Assembly: GCA_945916025.1 (NCBI GenBank)
Contig: CAMEGD010000003.1
Span: 1 to 28,653, forward strand
Source of the DNA: an uncultured Clostridia bacterium
GTDB taxonomy: Bacteria; Bacillota; Clostridia; Tissierellales; Peptoniphilaceae
Reading direction: 5' to 3'
DNA: 28,653 nucleotides
In this document: positions 22,457 to 28,653 of the stretch, in pieces
Position numbering within the stretch: the stretch's first letter is position 1
Layout: every line of letters starts with the position of its first letter
Made by a program: the position numbers and the translations under genes
Notes under the pieces: generated by a model
The model's database searches: none
What the model saw: the letters and a program-made list of their open reading frames with translations, nothing else
Told to the model about the DNA's origin: nothing

Positions 22457-22674
22457 CTATCTTAATTGGCTATAAAGGTAGAATTCTCCTGTAATTACTT
22501 GTCCTCCCTTTATAACTGGAGAAATGGAATAGCTGTGGTAAGTTTCTTCATTTATATGGGGATAAGATGGAAAATACTTATTGTCGTAGGTTTTAAGATC
22601 TGGGGAAGTAATACAAAAAACATAACAATGAGTATGTGTAGATATTTTTTTAACATTGCTCTTTTGTTTTTCAT
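22457..22674 (-). pseudogene. Remnant of a small secreted protein gene (two frames)
   Basis: An ATG at 22672-22674 has AGGGG seven bases upstream. Its frame gives a signal-like start (MKNKRAMLKKYLHILIVMFF) but ends after 40 residues at 22552. The frame one base over, open from a GTG at 22678, continues to 22457 with DLKTYDNKYFPSYPHINEET and VIKGGQVITGEFYLYSQLR. One frameshift would join the signal peptide to this mature part, giving a protein of about 72 residues. I do not recognise the family. It could instead be non-coding. It sits beside other gene fragments. Confidence 0.35.
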
Positions 22675-22762
22675 ACACTCACCCCTCTTTCCAAAATTAA
22701 AATACAGGTGAATAGTATAGGTTGTAATTTTTTTATTACATTGTCAAACATTTAGCATTTTT

Positions 22763-22888
22763 TTATTCTTCTTTATATACAATTAAAATACTAAGAAATC
22801 CGTCTTCCACCTTGGCTGACACCTTATGGCTCATTTTCTCTAAGAGTATCTTTGAGCTATACATTCCAATTCCAGATTTTTTGCTAGT
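22763..22888 (-). pseudogene. Sensor histidine kinase C-terminal fragment
   Basis: The frame TSKKSGIGMYSSKILLEKM, followed by SHKVSAKVEDGF and SILIVYKEE, to a stop, is the G2-box and tail of a HATPase_c domain (GIGMYSSKILLEKMxxK). About 41 residues remain. The rest of the kinase is missing, and the fragment overlaps, in another frame, the end of an ABC ATPase fragment. It is a relic of a two-component system. Confidence 0.65.
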
Positions 22889-22995
22889 AAATTGTCGATT
22901 ATTTCCTTGTCTGCTATGCCCCTTTGGATCCTAAAGTATTCTAGGTTGTCCTTGGCTGAAAGGTCTCCAAAAAGTGTTGGGTTTTCTACAATAGA
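22840..22995 (-). pseudogene. ABC transporter ATPase internal fragment
   Basis: IVENPTLFGDLSAKDNLEYF followed by RIQRGIADKEIIDNLL is the stretch after Walker A and before the signature motif in ABC-2-type ATPases (usually IIENPxLYxNLSAxENLxYF). Walker A, signature and Walker B are all missing. It is fused in frame to the tail of a permease (AFRKRV) on one side and runs into the histidine-kinase relic on the other. Confidence 0.7.
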
Positions 22996-23546
22996 GCTTA
23001 CTCTTTTTCTAAAGGCCAAGTAGCCTATAATTAAAAGTACTAATCCGAAAATCACACTTGCTCCTATATATGACCAAGCTTCTGGTGGATACTGGTCTAT
23101 AGGAAGGTAGGAAAAAGTTCTTTGTACATCATAAGGTTGCATATGGCTTAGAAATTCTGCTATTTTAGTAATGTTGTCTTCCCTTGTCATAGTAAAAGCA
23201 TAAAGCAAACTACAGCTATAAAGGCTAGTATCAAGGTTGTAATTATTGATATAATTTGCATTGATACAAGGTCTAATAGATACATTTGAGTTCTTGACAT
23301 TCCGTGAGATAAAATTTGAATTTTTGTATCCTTAGTCTAATAAGCTATTATTAAGGCAAAGGATGAGACTATTAAAATTGCAACTTCAGCAAATACACTT
23401 AAGGCTGTAAAATAATCTGCATCTGGTCCGGCCGACACATTCCAAACTAACAAACTTAGTATGGTTACTCCTATACTAAAGAATAAAAAATACTTATAGT
23501 TTGGACTTCTAAAGGTTCTACTTATTTCTGATTTAATATACTTCAT
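22985..23546 (-). pseudogene. ABC-2-type permease, broken by a stop and a frameshift
   Basis: An ATG with AGGAGAG upstream starts MKYIKSEISRTFRSPNYKYF, with a first membrane span, then the frame ends at TAG (23337-23339) after SSFALIIAY. Beyond the stop the same frame continues TKDTKIQILSHGMSRTQMYL followed by a second span (SIITTLILAFIAVV). Near 23208 a one-base shift leads to LYAFTMTREDNITKI and a last span (WSYIGASVIFGLVLLIIGYL). The KIQILSHGMSRTQ motif is typical of ABC-2 permeases in antimicrobial-export systems. The gene also lost its middle, since normal family members are longer. It is not functional as read. Confidence 0.75.
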
Positions 23547-23693
23547 TTTTCTCTCCTATTTTTAATTTTCTTTTTTTACTGTAATTAAATTATAATAGGC
23601 AGATGTATTTATAACATTTAGTAAGAATAAATTAAGTATAAAGAAAGTATAAATTTAAAACTCTAAAATGTTAAGGTGTTCTTTACACAATTA

Positions 23694-23719
23694 AAAAAGG
23701 AAGGACTAAATCCCTCCTA
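23694..23719 (-). terminator. Terminator of the threonine ammonia-lyase gene
   Basis: On the minus strand AGGAGGGA and TCCTTCCT pair (one G-T) around a short loop, followed by about six Ts, a little over 10 bases after the stop codon. Confidence 0.85.
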
Positions 23720-23730
23720 AAAGTCTCTAT

Positions 23731-24951
23731 TTAGATATTGTGTTTTATCTTTCCTTCAACATAGGCATCTCTGTAGCCCTTTTCAAATAATGCTTGGTAG
23801 ATTTTTTCCTTGTGGTCATCATTAAAGGTTTCTAGAACAAGTCTTACTACTGCTGAGTTAAGATCCATTTCTTCAGCTTCTGAATATTGGTTAATAGTTA
23901 GGATATTTGCTCCTAGGTCCTTTATTATGTTTAGTAGGGTAATAAGTTCTCCTGGTCTATCAGGAATTACTGTTGCTACTTCTGTAAGTCTACCTGATTC
24001 AAATAGGCCGTTTTTAATAATTCTGCTTATGGTATTTACATTAATATTTCCACCACTTAGAACTGCACAAACTTTTCCATCTGAAAAGTCGTATTTCTTT
24101 TCTAATATAGCGGCAACACTTGTAGCTCCAGCTCCTTCAGCAGTAGTTTTTCCTTCTTCTATAAGTCTTAGGATTGTCTTTTGGATTTCTTCTTCACTTA
24201 CTGTTACTACTTCATCAACTAGTTCTTTTACTATTTCTAAGGTTAAGTCTCCAGGAGTCTTTACAGCAATACCATCTGCCATTGTATTGGAAGATGTTAA
24301 GGTTACCTTTTCATTTTTGTCTAGGGAAGCCCTCATTGAAGCTGCGTTTTCTGCTTCTACTCCTATGACTTTTACATCTGGTCTTAGGGATTTTACTGCT
24401 GTTGCAATACCTGCAATTAGTCCGCCGCCCCCTATTGGTACCACTATATATTTTACATCTGGTAGTTGTTCTAAAATTTCTAAGCCAATAGTTCCTTGGC
24501 CAGCTATTACATAAGGATCATCAAATGGAGCTACGTAAGTAAGGTCTCTTTCCCTTTGGATTTCATAAGCCCTTGCTTGTGCATCATCAAAACTTCCATC
24601 TACAATTATTACTTCACCGCCGTATCCTCTAGTTGCGTCTACTTTAGATAGTGGAGCTACTGATGGTATACATATGTAGGATTTTATTCCCAGTTGGGTA
24701 GCTGATAAGGCAACACCTTGGGCATGGTTTCCTGCTGAACATGAAATTACACCCTTTGCTCTTTGATCTTCTGTAAGGCTGTTCATTTTGTTGTAGGCAC
24801 CACGAAGCTTAAAAGAACCAGTTTTTTGAAGGTTCTCCATCTTTATATAGACATTATCACCCATCCTATTAGCAGTAAAAATTGGCGTCTCGTTAATCTT
24901 TCCCTTTAGAAACTCTCTAGCTTCTTCAATCATTTTTAAATCTACTTTCAT
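23731..24951 (-). CDS. ilvA: Threonine ammonia-lyase with C-terminal ACT domain
   Basis: A 406-residue PLP enzyme that deaminates threonine (and serine) to 2-oxobutyrate (or pyruvate) and ammonia. The PLP lysine is K48 in KTGSFKLRGAYNKM, the phosphate-binding glycines are in VPIGGGGLIAGIA, and an ACT regulatory domain fills the last 75 residues (VIPDRPGELITLLNIIKDLG). This one-ACT, roughly 400-residue form occurs in both catabolic (TdcB-like) and biosynthetic enzymes. No isoleucine genes are adjacent, so a fermentative role is as likely. The frame is open to a TTG at 24984, but the ATG at 24951 with GGGAGG six bases upstream is the better start. It is transcribed divergently from alanine dehydrogenase. 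Confidence 0.93.
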   Translation of the reverse strand: MKVDLKMIEEAREFLKGKINETPIFTANRMGDNVYIKMENLQKTGSFKLRGAYNKMNSLTEDQRAKGVISCSAGNHAQGVALSATQLGIKSYICIPSVAPLSKVDATRGYGGEVIIVDGSFDDAQARAYEIQRERDLTYVAPFDDPYVIAGQGTIGLEILEQLPDVKYIVVPIGGGGLIAGIATAVKSLRPDVKVIGVEAENAASMRASLDKNEKVTLTSSNTMADGIAVKTPGDLTLEIVKELVDEVVTVSEEEIQKTILRLIEEGKTTAEGAGATSVAAILEKKYDFSDGKVCAVLSGGNINVNTISRIIKNGLFESGRLTEVATVIPDRPGELITLLNIIKDLGANILTINQYSEAEEMDLNSAVVRLVLETFNDDHKEKIYQALFEKGYRDAYVEGKIKHNI

Positions 24952-25016
24952 CTTTAACCTCCCATTTTCATAACATAAGGCCAATAAAAGTACAGGCCTA
25001 TTTCTAATACAATAAA

Positions 25017-25044
25017 ATTATATCACTTTAATATATACTTGTAA
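25017..25044 (-). promoter_or_regulatory. Promoter of the threonine ammonia-lyase gene
   Basis: On the minus strand TTACAA (25039-25044) and TATAAT (25017-25022) are 16 bases apart. The leader of about 60 bases contains GGCC...GGCC (a short hairpin near 24978-24999) before the ribosome site, but no T-box or other known leader was recognised. Confidence 0.65.
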
Positions 25045-25110
25045 AATTTAATCCGATTTAAGAATTTTTGTATAAATTTATAATATTTTAAAATATTTTC
25101 CATTTACCTA

Positions 25111-25139
25111 TTTACATTCACAGTGAAATATTATATTAT
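25111..25139 (+). promoter_or_regulatory. Promoter of alanine dehydrogenase
   Basis: TTTACA (25111-25116) and TATTAT (25134-25139) are 17 bases apart. The spacer holds a small dyad, TTCAC-A-GTGAA, that could be an operator. A leader of about 95 bases follows, with a small stem CCAAGCT/AGCTGG shortly before the AGAGGTGG ribosome site. The rest of the divergent gap to 24952 is AT-rich with no further feature seen. Confidence 0.6.
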
Positions 25140-25239
25140 TTTTTTATTGTTATTTCAAAGCAGAATGATCTCATTTTCTTGTATATTAACATTTTCCAAG
25201 CTTAATAGCTGGATTTTATTATTTTAAAGAGGTGGAAAA

Positions 25240-26355
25240 ATGATTATAGGAATACCTAAAGAAATTAAAGAAGAGGAATACAGGGTTGCAGCTATCCCTT
25301 CAACAGTAAATCAACTTGTTAAGGCTGGACACAAGGTTCTAGTTGAAAAAGGAGCTGGAATTGGTGCTGGATTCGAAGATTTTGAATATATAGAAAATGG
25401 GGCAGAAATGATAGATACTGCCAAGGAACTTTGGGAAGGATCTGAGATGATCTACAAGGTCAAGGAACCTATTAAGGAAGAGTATGGCTATTTTAGAGAA
25501 GGACTTATTGTATTTTGTTACTTGCACATTGCTGCAAATGAAGAACTTACTAAGGCCTTAGTAGATAAGAAGGTTGTAGGTATAGCTTATGAAACTGTAG
25601 AAGTAAATGGTGGTCTGCCACTACTAAAGCCAATGTCAGAAATTGGGGGTATTATGGGAGTTATGGAAGGAACTAACCTTCTAAAGAGGACCCATGGAGG
25701 CAAGGGAAAAATCCTTCAAGGAATGCCAGGTGTTCCTCCATGTCATGTAGTAGTTATTGGAGCTGGTATTGCTGGTCGTGGTGCTATTAGGACTGCCGTT
25801 GGTATTGGTGCTAGGGTAACTGCTATAAACAGGGGAACTGAAAAGCTTTCTGAACTTCAAGATATTTATGGGCCAAGACTAGAGACCTTAACTTCTAATC
25901 CCCACAATATTGAACAAGCCCTTAAGACTGCAGACTTACTAATTGGAGCTGTACTACTTCACGGAGCTAGGGCACCTAAGGTTGTTACTGAAGAAATGGT
26001 AAAATCAATGCAACCTGGATCAGTAATAGTAGATATTTCAGTTGACCAAGGTGGTTGTATAGAAACTATAGACAGGTATACTACCCACTCTAACCCATCC
26101 TATGAAAAACATGGTATTATCCACTATGCTGTACCAAATATACCAGGTACCGTTTCTGAAACTGCATCTGTAGCTTTATCAAATGAAACTATAAGGTACT
26201 GTTTAGAAGTTGCCAACAAGGGATGGAAAAAAGCAGCCCTTGAAAGTGAACCTTTAAAGAAGGGCATAAATACTGCAAATGGCCATATTACCTACAAGGC
26301 AGTTGCAGAAGCCTTTGGTGCTGAATATGTACCAGTAGATGAATTTTTAAATTAA
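25240..26355 (+). CDS. ald: Alanine dehydrogenase
   Basis: A 371-residue NAD-dependent alanine dehydrogenase, exactly the family length. The pyruvate-binding and catalytic residues are in place: R15 (EYRVAAIP), K75 (KVKEP), H96 (YLHIAAN) and the D in VDISVDQGG near 270. The NAD loop is VVIGAGIAGRGA near 173. It interconverts alanine and pyruvate plus ammonia, with NAD. In an amino-acid fermenter it can run in either direction to balance NADH. It has its own promoter and a terminator shared with rodA on the other strand. Confidence 0.97.
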   Translation: MIIGIPKEIKEEEYRVAAIPSTVNQLVKAGHKVLVEKGAGIGAGFEDFEYIENGAEMIDTAKELWEGSEMIYKVKEPIKEEYGYFREGLIVFCYLHIAANEELTKALVDKKVVGIAYETVEVNGGLPLLKPMSEIGGIMGVMEGTNLLKRTHGGKGKILQGMPGVPPCHVVVIGAGIAGRGAIRTAVGIGARVTAINRGTEKLSELQDIYGPRLETLTSNPHNIEQALKTADLLIGAVLLHGARAPKVVTEEMVKSMQPGSVIVDISVDQGGCIETIDRYTTHSNPSYEKHGIIHYAVPNIPGTVSETASVALSNETIRYCLEVANKGWKKAALESEPLKKGINTANGHITYKAVAEAFGAEYVPVDEFLN

Positions 26356-26371
26356 ATATAAGATATAAAAT

Positions 26372-26404
26372 AGACCTCTATTAAGTTTTTCTTAAAGGAG
26401 GTCT
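26372..26404. terminator. Bidirectional terminator between ald and rodA
   Basis: AGACCTC pairs with GAGGTCT, with an inner TTAAG/CTTAA stem. The plus strand continues TTTATTT, and the minus strand ATTTTAT. It lies between the two convergent stop codons. Confidence 0.85.
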
Positions 26405-26409
26405 TTTAT

Positions 26410-27525
26410 TTAGAAGTATTTTATTTTTCTGTGGGCCGATACAGATAGGATTAGGCCAATAAGGGTCAGGTTTGTAAGTTGGAAGGTACCTCCAGCAGAA
26501 AAAAACGGAAGTGGAATTCCCGTAATAGGCATAAGTCCAAGGGTCATTCCTATATTTTCCCAAATGTGGAATAAGAACATGGCCCCTATTCCAACTACTA
26601 GTAGGGTTCCATAAAGGTCTATACTTTCCTTGGCTATTTTTAAAAACCTTGAGAACATAAATAGGTAAAGGACAAAGGAAGCAAGGCCTCCTAAAAATCC
26701 TAATTCTTCAGCTAATACTGGGAAGATAAAGTCATTTTGTTTTTCAGGTATAAAGTTAAATTGGTTTTGGGTCCCCTTGTAAAGGCCCTTTCCTGTTAAC
26801 TGGCCTGAACCAATTGCTATTCTCCCTTGTAAATACTGATAAGATGTTCCAGTTGGGTTTTTTTCAGGGTCTAAAAAGTCAAAGAACCTGTCCTTTTGGT
26901 AGCCATCTAAGTTTATCCATAGTATAGGAGCTGCTATTAGCATAACTATTACAGCTGCCAAAATATACTTCCAGTGGATTCCCCCAATAAATAACATTAG
27001 TATTGTTATAAATACATACACTAGGGCAGTTCCTGTATCAGGCTGTCTAAGTATTAAAAATATTGGGAAAAAGGCAAAGACCAAAACCTTTATTAGGGTT
27101 TGGGGCTTGTTTAAGTCCTCACGTACTTCTTCTAAATAAGAAGCCAAGCATATTATGAAGGATATCTTTACAAACTCAGAAGGTTGGAAGTTAAAGCCTC
27201 CAATATTTAGCCAAGACTTTATAGATGAAGATGGACTAGGTCCATGTCCAAAAATAAGGGTGGCTATTAAAAGGACTACTGATAGTATATATATAAACTT
27301 ATAAAGGTATTTCCAGTGTCTATAGTCTATAATAGAAAGGACAAATAAAACCCCAAAACCTAGCATAGTTGCTACTTTTTGGGAGGACATAATTCCTGAT
27401 TTGTTATCTAGACTCAAGGTTGCACTTGACAAAACTACTAGGCCAAAAATGCAAAGTAGTACAATATTTATAAGTAACTTGTAATCAAAATCTTTAATAA
27501 TATCTCTTCTTGTATTCATATCCAT
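26410..27525 (-). CDS. rodA: RodA-type SEDS peptidoglycan polymerase
   Basis: A 371-residue polytopic membrane protein of the SEDS (RodA/FtsW/SpoVE) family with about 10 spans. Diagnostic segments are FQPSEFVKISFI near 118, RQPDTGTALVY near 160 (the conserved acidic residue is the D), QGRIAIGSGQLTGKG near 233, QNDFIFPVLAEELGFLGG near 258, and the C-terminal GIPLPFFSAGGTFQLTNL. It polymerises lipid II into glycan strands, normally with a class B penicillin-binding protein. Length and the loop sequence favour RodA over FtsW. No Shine-Dalgarno is visible before the ATG at 27523-27525 or the ATG two codons on. The gene is divergent from a DUF5711 protein. Confidence 0.92.
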   Translation of the reverse strand: MDMNTRRDIIKDFDYKLLINIVLLCIFGLVVLSSATLSLDNKSGIMSSQKVATMLGFGVLFVLSIIDYRHWKYLYKFIYILSVVLLIATLIFGHGPSPSSSIKSWLNIGGFNFQPSEFVKISFIICLASYLEEVREDLNKPQTLIKVLVFAFFPIFLILRQPDTGTALVYVFITILMLFIGGIHWKYILAAVIVMLIAAPILWINLDGYQKDRFFDFLDPEKNPTGTSYQYLQGRIAIGSGQLTGKGLYKGTQNQFNFIPEKQNDFIFPVLAEELGFLGGLASFVLYLFMFSRFLKIAKESIDLYGTLLVVGIGAMFLFHIWENIGMTLGLMPITGIPLPFFSAGGTFQLTNLTLIGLILSVSAHRKIKYF

Positions 27526-27550
27526 ATTGTAATAAATAAATTTTCTAAAG

Positions 27551-27579
27551 TAAAGGCTTTCAGTTGTTAAAAGCCTTTA
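27551..27579. other. Hairpin in the rodA/DUF5711 divergent gap
   Basis: TAAAGGCTTT and AAAGCCTTTA pair (10 bp) around nine bases. On the minus strand it would be in the rodA leader, about 25 bases before the start codon. On the plus strand it overlaps the -35 of the DUF5711 promoter and is followed by TTTTA. It may be an operator dyad or a leader stem. Confidence 0.55.
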
Positions 27580-27593
27580 TTTTATACTATAAT
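27564..27593 (+). promoter_or_regulatory. Promoter of the DUF5711 gene
   Basis: TTGTTA (27564-27569) and TATAAT (27588-27593) are 18 bases apart. The transcript would start about 10 bases before the GAGGTGG ribosome site at 27602-27608. Confidence 0.6.
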
Positions 27594-27611
27594 AAGATAA
27601 TGAGGTGGCAA

Positions 27612-28653
27612 ATGAAAAGATATTTAAAAGTCAAGTATCTAGTGGCCTTAATCCTACTAGTCTTACTTCTTTTTGTTTTAAATAAAGTAATTGTAGATTT
27701 AATCCAAAGGCCAGTTGTTATGGTTGAAAAAAACTCAATAGTCCAAGATGGAGAAATTCAAAAGTCTAATTTAACTAGTGACTCAATCATTACTTGGGAC
27801 AATACAAACTTAAAAATATATGACTTTCAAGGTAATTTAATAGAAGAAATTATTGGAAATGGATACTATACCAATGTGTATTTTTTTGATGACATTATTT
27901 ATGTCTTAGACAAGCAACTTAATGTTTTGTATATATACAATTCAAAGGGACAGTTAGACAGTAAGATAGAGCTTTCAGGATCAGTTTATTCTATCTTTAA
28001 AAAGGATGGAGAAATCTATGTCCACAGGAAAGACGAACTTAATAACCAAAGGTTAGAGACTATTTCCAAATTAGAAGGTCAAAAGAGAGAATCTCCAGTT
28101 TATGAGACTAACAGGTTTATTATTAACTTTATTATTGATGGACAGAGTCTTTATATGTCAGAAATTACAGCAGAAAATTATGCCTACAAGTCAGTTTTAA
28201 ATATAATTAATAAAGGCCAAAAGGAAATTTTTGATTTTAGCAACGAAACTATTTTAGATATGAAAAAGGCTGGAAAAAACCTACTTATAGTTACTAACAA
28301 AAACCTCTACCTACTTGAAGGTCAAGATAGGAAGAAGGTTGAACTACATGGTTTTAGGGACTATCTTTTTGAAGGTGACAAGGTCTTAGTTTTATATAGC
28401 AATAAATTAGTTAAGTTTAATGAGGACCTATCCATAAACGAGTCCTTTGATATTGGGATTTCTAGTACAGGACTACTTTCCCATGATGGAGGCTATTTTG
28501 TTTATGGTCCTACTGATTTAATTGGCTATATAGGGGAAAATAGGGAGTTTACAAAAACCTTTGATTCCATAGTTACAAGTGTAAGTTCCAATGATGAGGA
28601 CTTACTTGTTACTACAAAATACGGAGTAAAACTTTATACCTTTGAAAGAGTCC
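27612..28653 (+). CDS. DUF5711-like membrane-anchored protein (N-terminal part)
   Basis: The right edge cuts this gene after 347 codons with no stop. The ATG has GAGGTGG three to four bases upstream. The protein starts MKRYLKVKYLVALILLVLLL, a signal-anchor, and continues as an extracellular beta-rich region with repeated blade-like segments (for example TNLKIYDFQGNLIEEI, IYVLDKQLNVLYIYNSKG, NLYLLEGQDRKKVEL and KYGVKLYTFERV), resembling a seven-bladed propeller. That layout fits DUF5711 proteins of clostridia, whose function is unknown. The position next to rodA hints at a cell-envelope role. The family call is by pattern and moderately sure. Confidence 0.7.
   Translation, partial: MKRYLKVKYLVALILLVLLLFVLNKVIVDLIQRPVVMVEKNSIVQDGEIQKSNLTSDSIITWDNTNLKIYDFQGNLIEEIIGNGYYTNVYFFDDIIYVLDKQLNVLYIYNSKGQLDSKIELSGSVYSIFKKDGEIYVHRKDELNNQRLETISKLEGQKRESPVYETNRFIINFIIDGQSLYMSEITAENYAYKSVLNIINKGQKEIFDFSNETILDMKKAGKNLLIVTNKNLYLLEGQDRKKVELHGFRDYLFEGDKVLVLYSNKLVKFNEDLSINESFDIGISSTGLLSHDGGYFVYGPTDLIGYIGENREFTKTFDSIVTSVSSNDEDLLVTTKYGVKLYTFERV

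Noticed and set aside
23810..24514. A 234-codon open frame on the plus strand
   Set aside because: It is antisense to threonine ammonia-lyase, has serine- and valine-rich low-complexity translation typical of an antisense shadow, and no ribosome site.
24952..24984. TTG start for threonine ammonia-lyase 11 codons upstream
   Set aside because: GGGAGG lies inside this stretch, six bases before the ATG that gives the family's usual N-terminus.

Overview
The window reads as the chromosome of a low-GC, Gram-positive anaerobe of the Bacillota. Arginine is almost always AGG or AGA, purine-rich Shine-Dalgarno sites precede most genes, and the gene set is built around amino-acid fermentation and a peptidoglycan envelope. 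The mix (short malic enzyme, AsnA, alanine dehydrogenase, M16C peptidase, many small rearranged remnants) would suit the Tissierellia/Peptoniphilaceae, but that placement is inference, not a database result. No rRNA, tRNA, CRISPR array or intact insertion sequence was seen.

Layout. 1-223 is the start of an ABC transporter ATPase running off the left edge. 361-9257 is one long leftward gene train that ends in a terminator at 320-352. In transcription order it encodes a SorC-type sugar-sensing regulator, an NhaC-family carrier, methylthioribose kinase (MtnK), an MtnA-like aldose-1-phosphate isomerase, a D-2-hydroxyacid dehydrogenase, an FGGY kinase, a class II (FucA-like) aldolase and an iron-dependent alcohol dehydrogenase. 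9418-10853 holds a DapF-fold racemase/epimerase behind two broken genes (DUF1858 and an SLH-domain protein). 10970-11861 is an sdpRI-type regulator/immunity pair. 12051-16522 is a rightward pair: a HAAS-domain membrane protein with a long acidic tail, then an M16C zinc peptidase. 16577-18202 is a phospholipase D-family gene bracketed by two copies of a hairpin repeat. Then come asnA, an ECF sigma factor with its DUF4179 partner, a malic enzyme, a scrapyard of ABC-transporter and histidine-kinase fragments (22763-23546), divergent threonine ammonia-lyase and alanine dehydrogenase genes, and finally rodA divergent from a DUF5711 protein cut by the right edge.

How the genes work together. The most interesting unit is the eight-gene train. 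MtnK, an MtnA-like isomerase, a class II aldolase and an alcohol dehydrogenase together match the logic of the aldolase route (the 'DHAP shunt') for salvage of 5-methylthioribose or 5-deoxyribose, the dead-end by-products of S-adenosylmethionine enzymes. In that route the sugar is phosphorylated, isomerised to a ketose-1-phosphate, cleaved to dihydroxyacetone phosphate plus a short aldehyde, and the aldehyde is reduced to an alcohol. This version also carries its own candidate transporter and sugar-sensing regulator, plus two enzymes with no place in the known route (the FGGY kinase and the hydroxyacid dehydrogenase). The isomerase also departs from the usual MtnA signatures. The malic enzyme, threonine ammonia-lyase and alanine dehydrogenase feed pyruvate, 2-oxobutyrate and NAD(P)H pools, as expected of an amino-acid fermenter.

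Coordinates of hand-placed sites are good to about one or two bases. All functions are read from motifs by eye.
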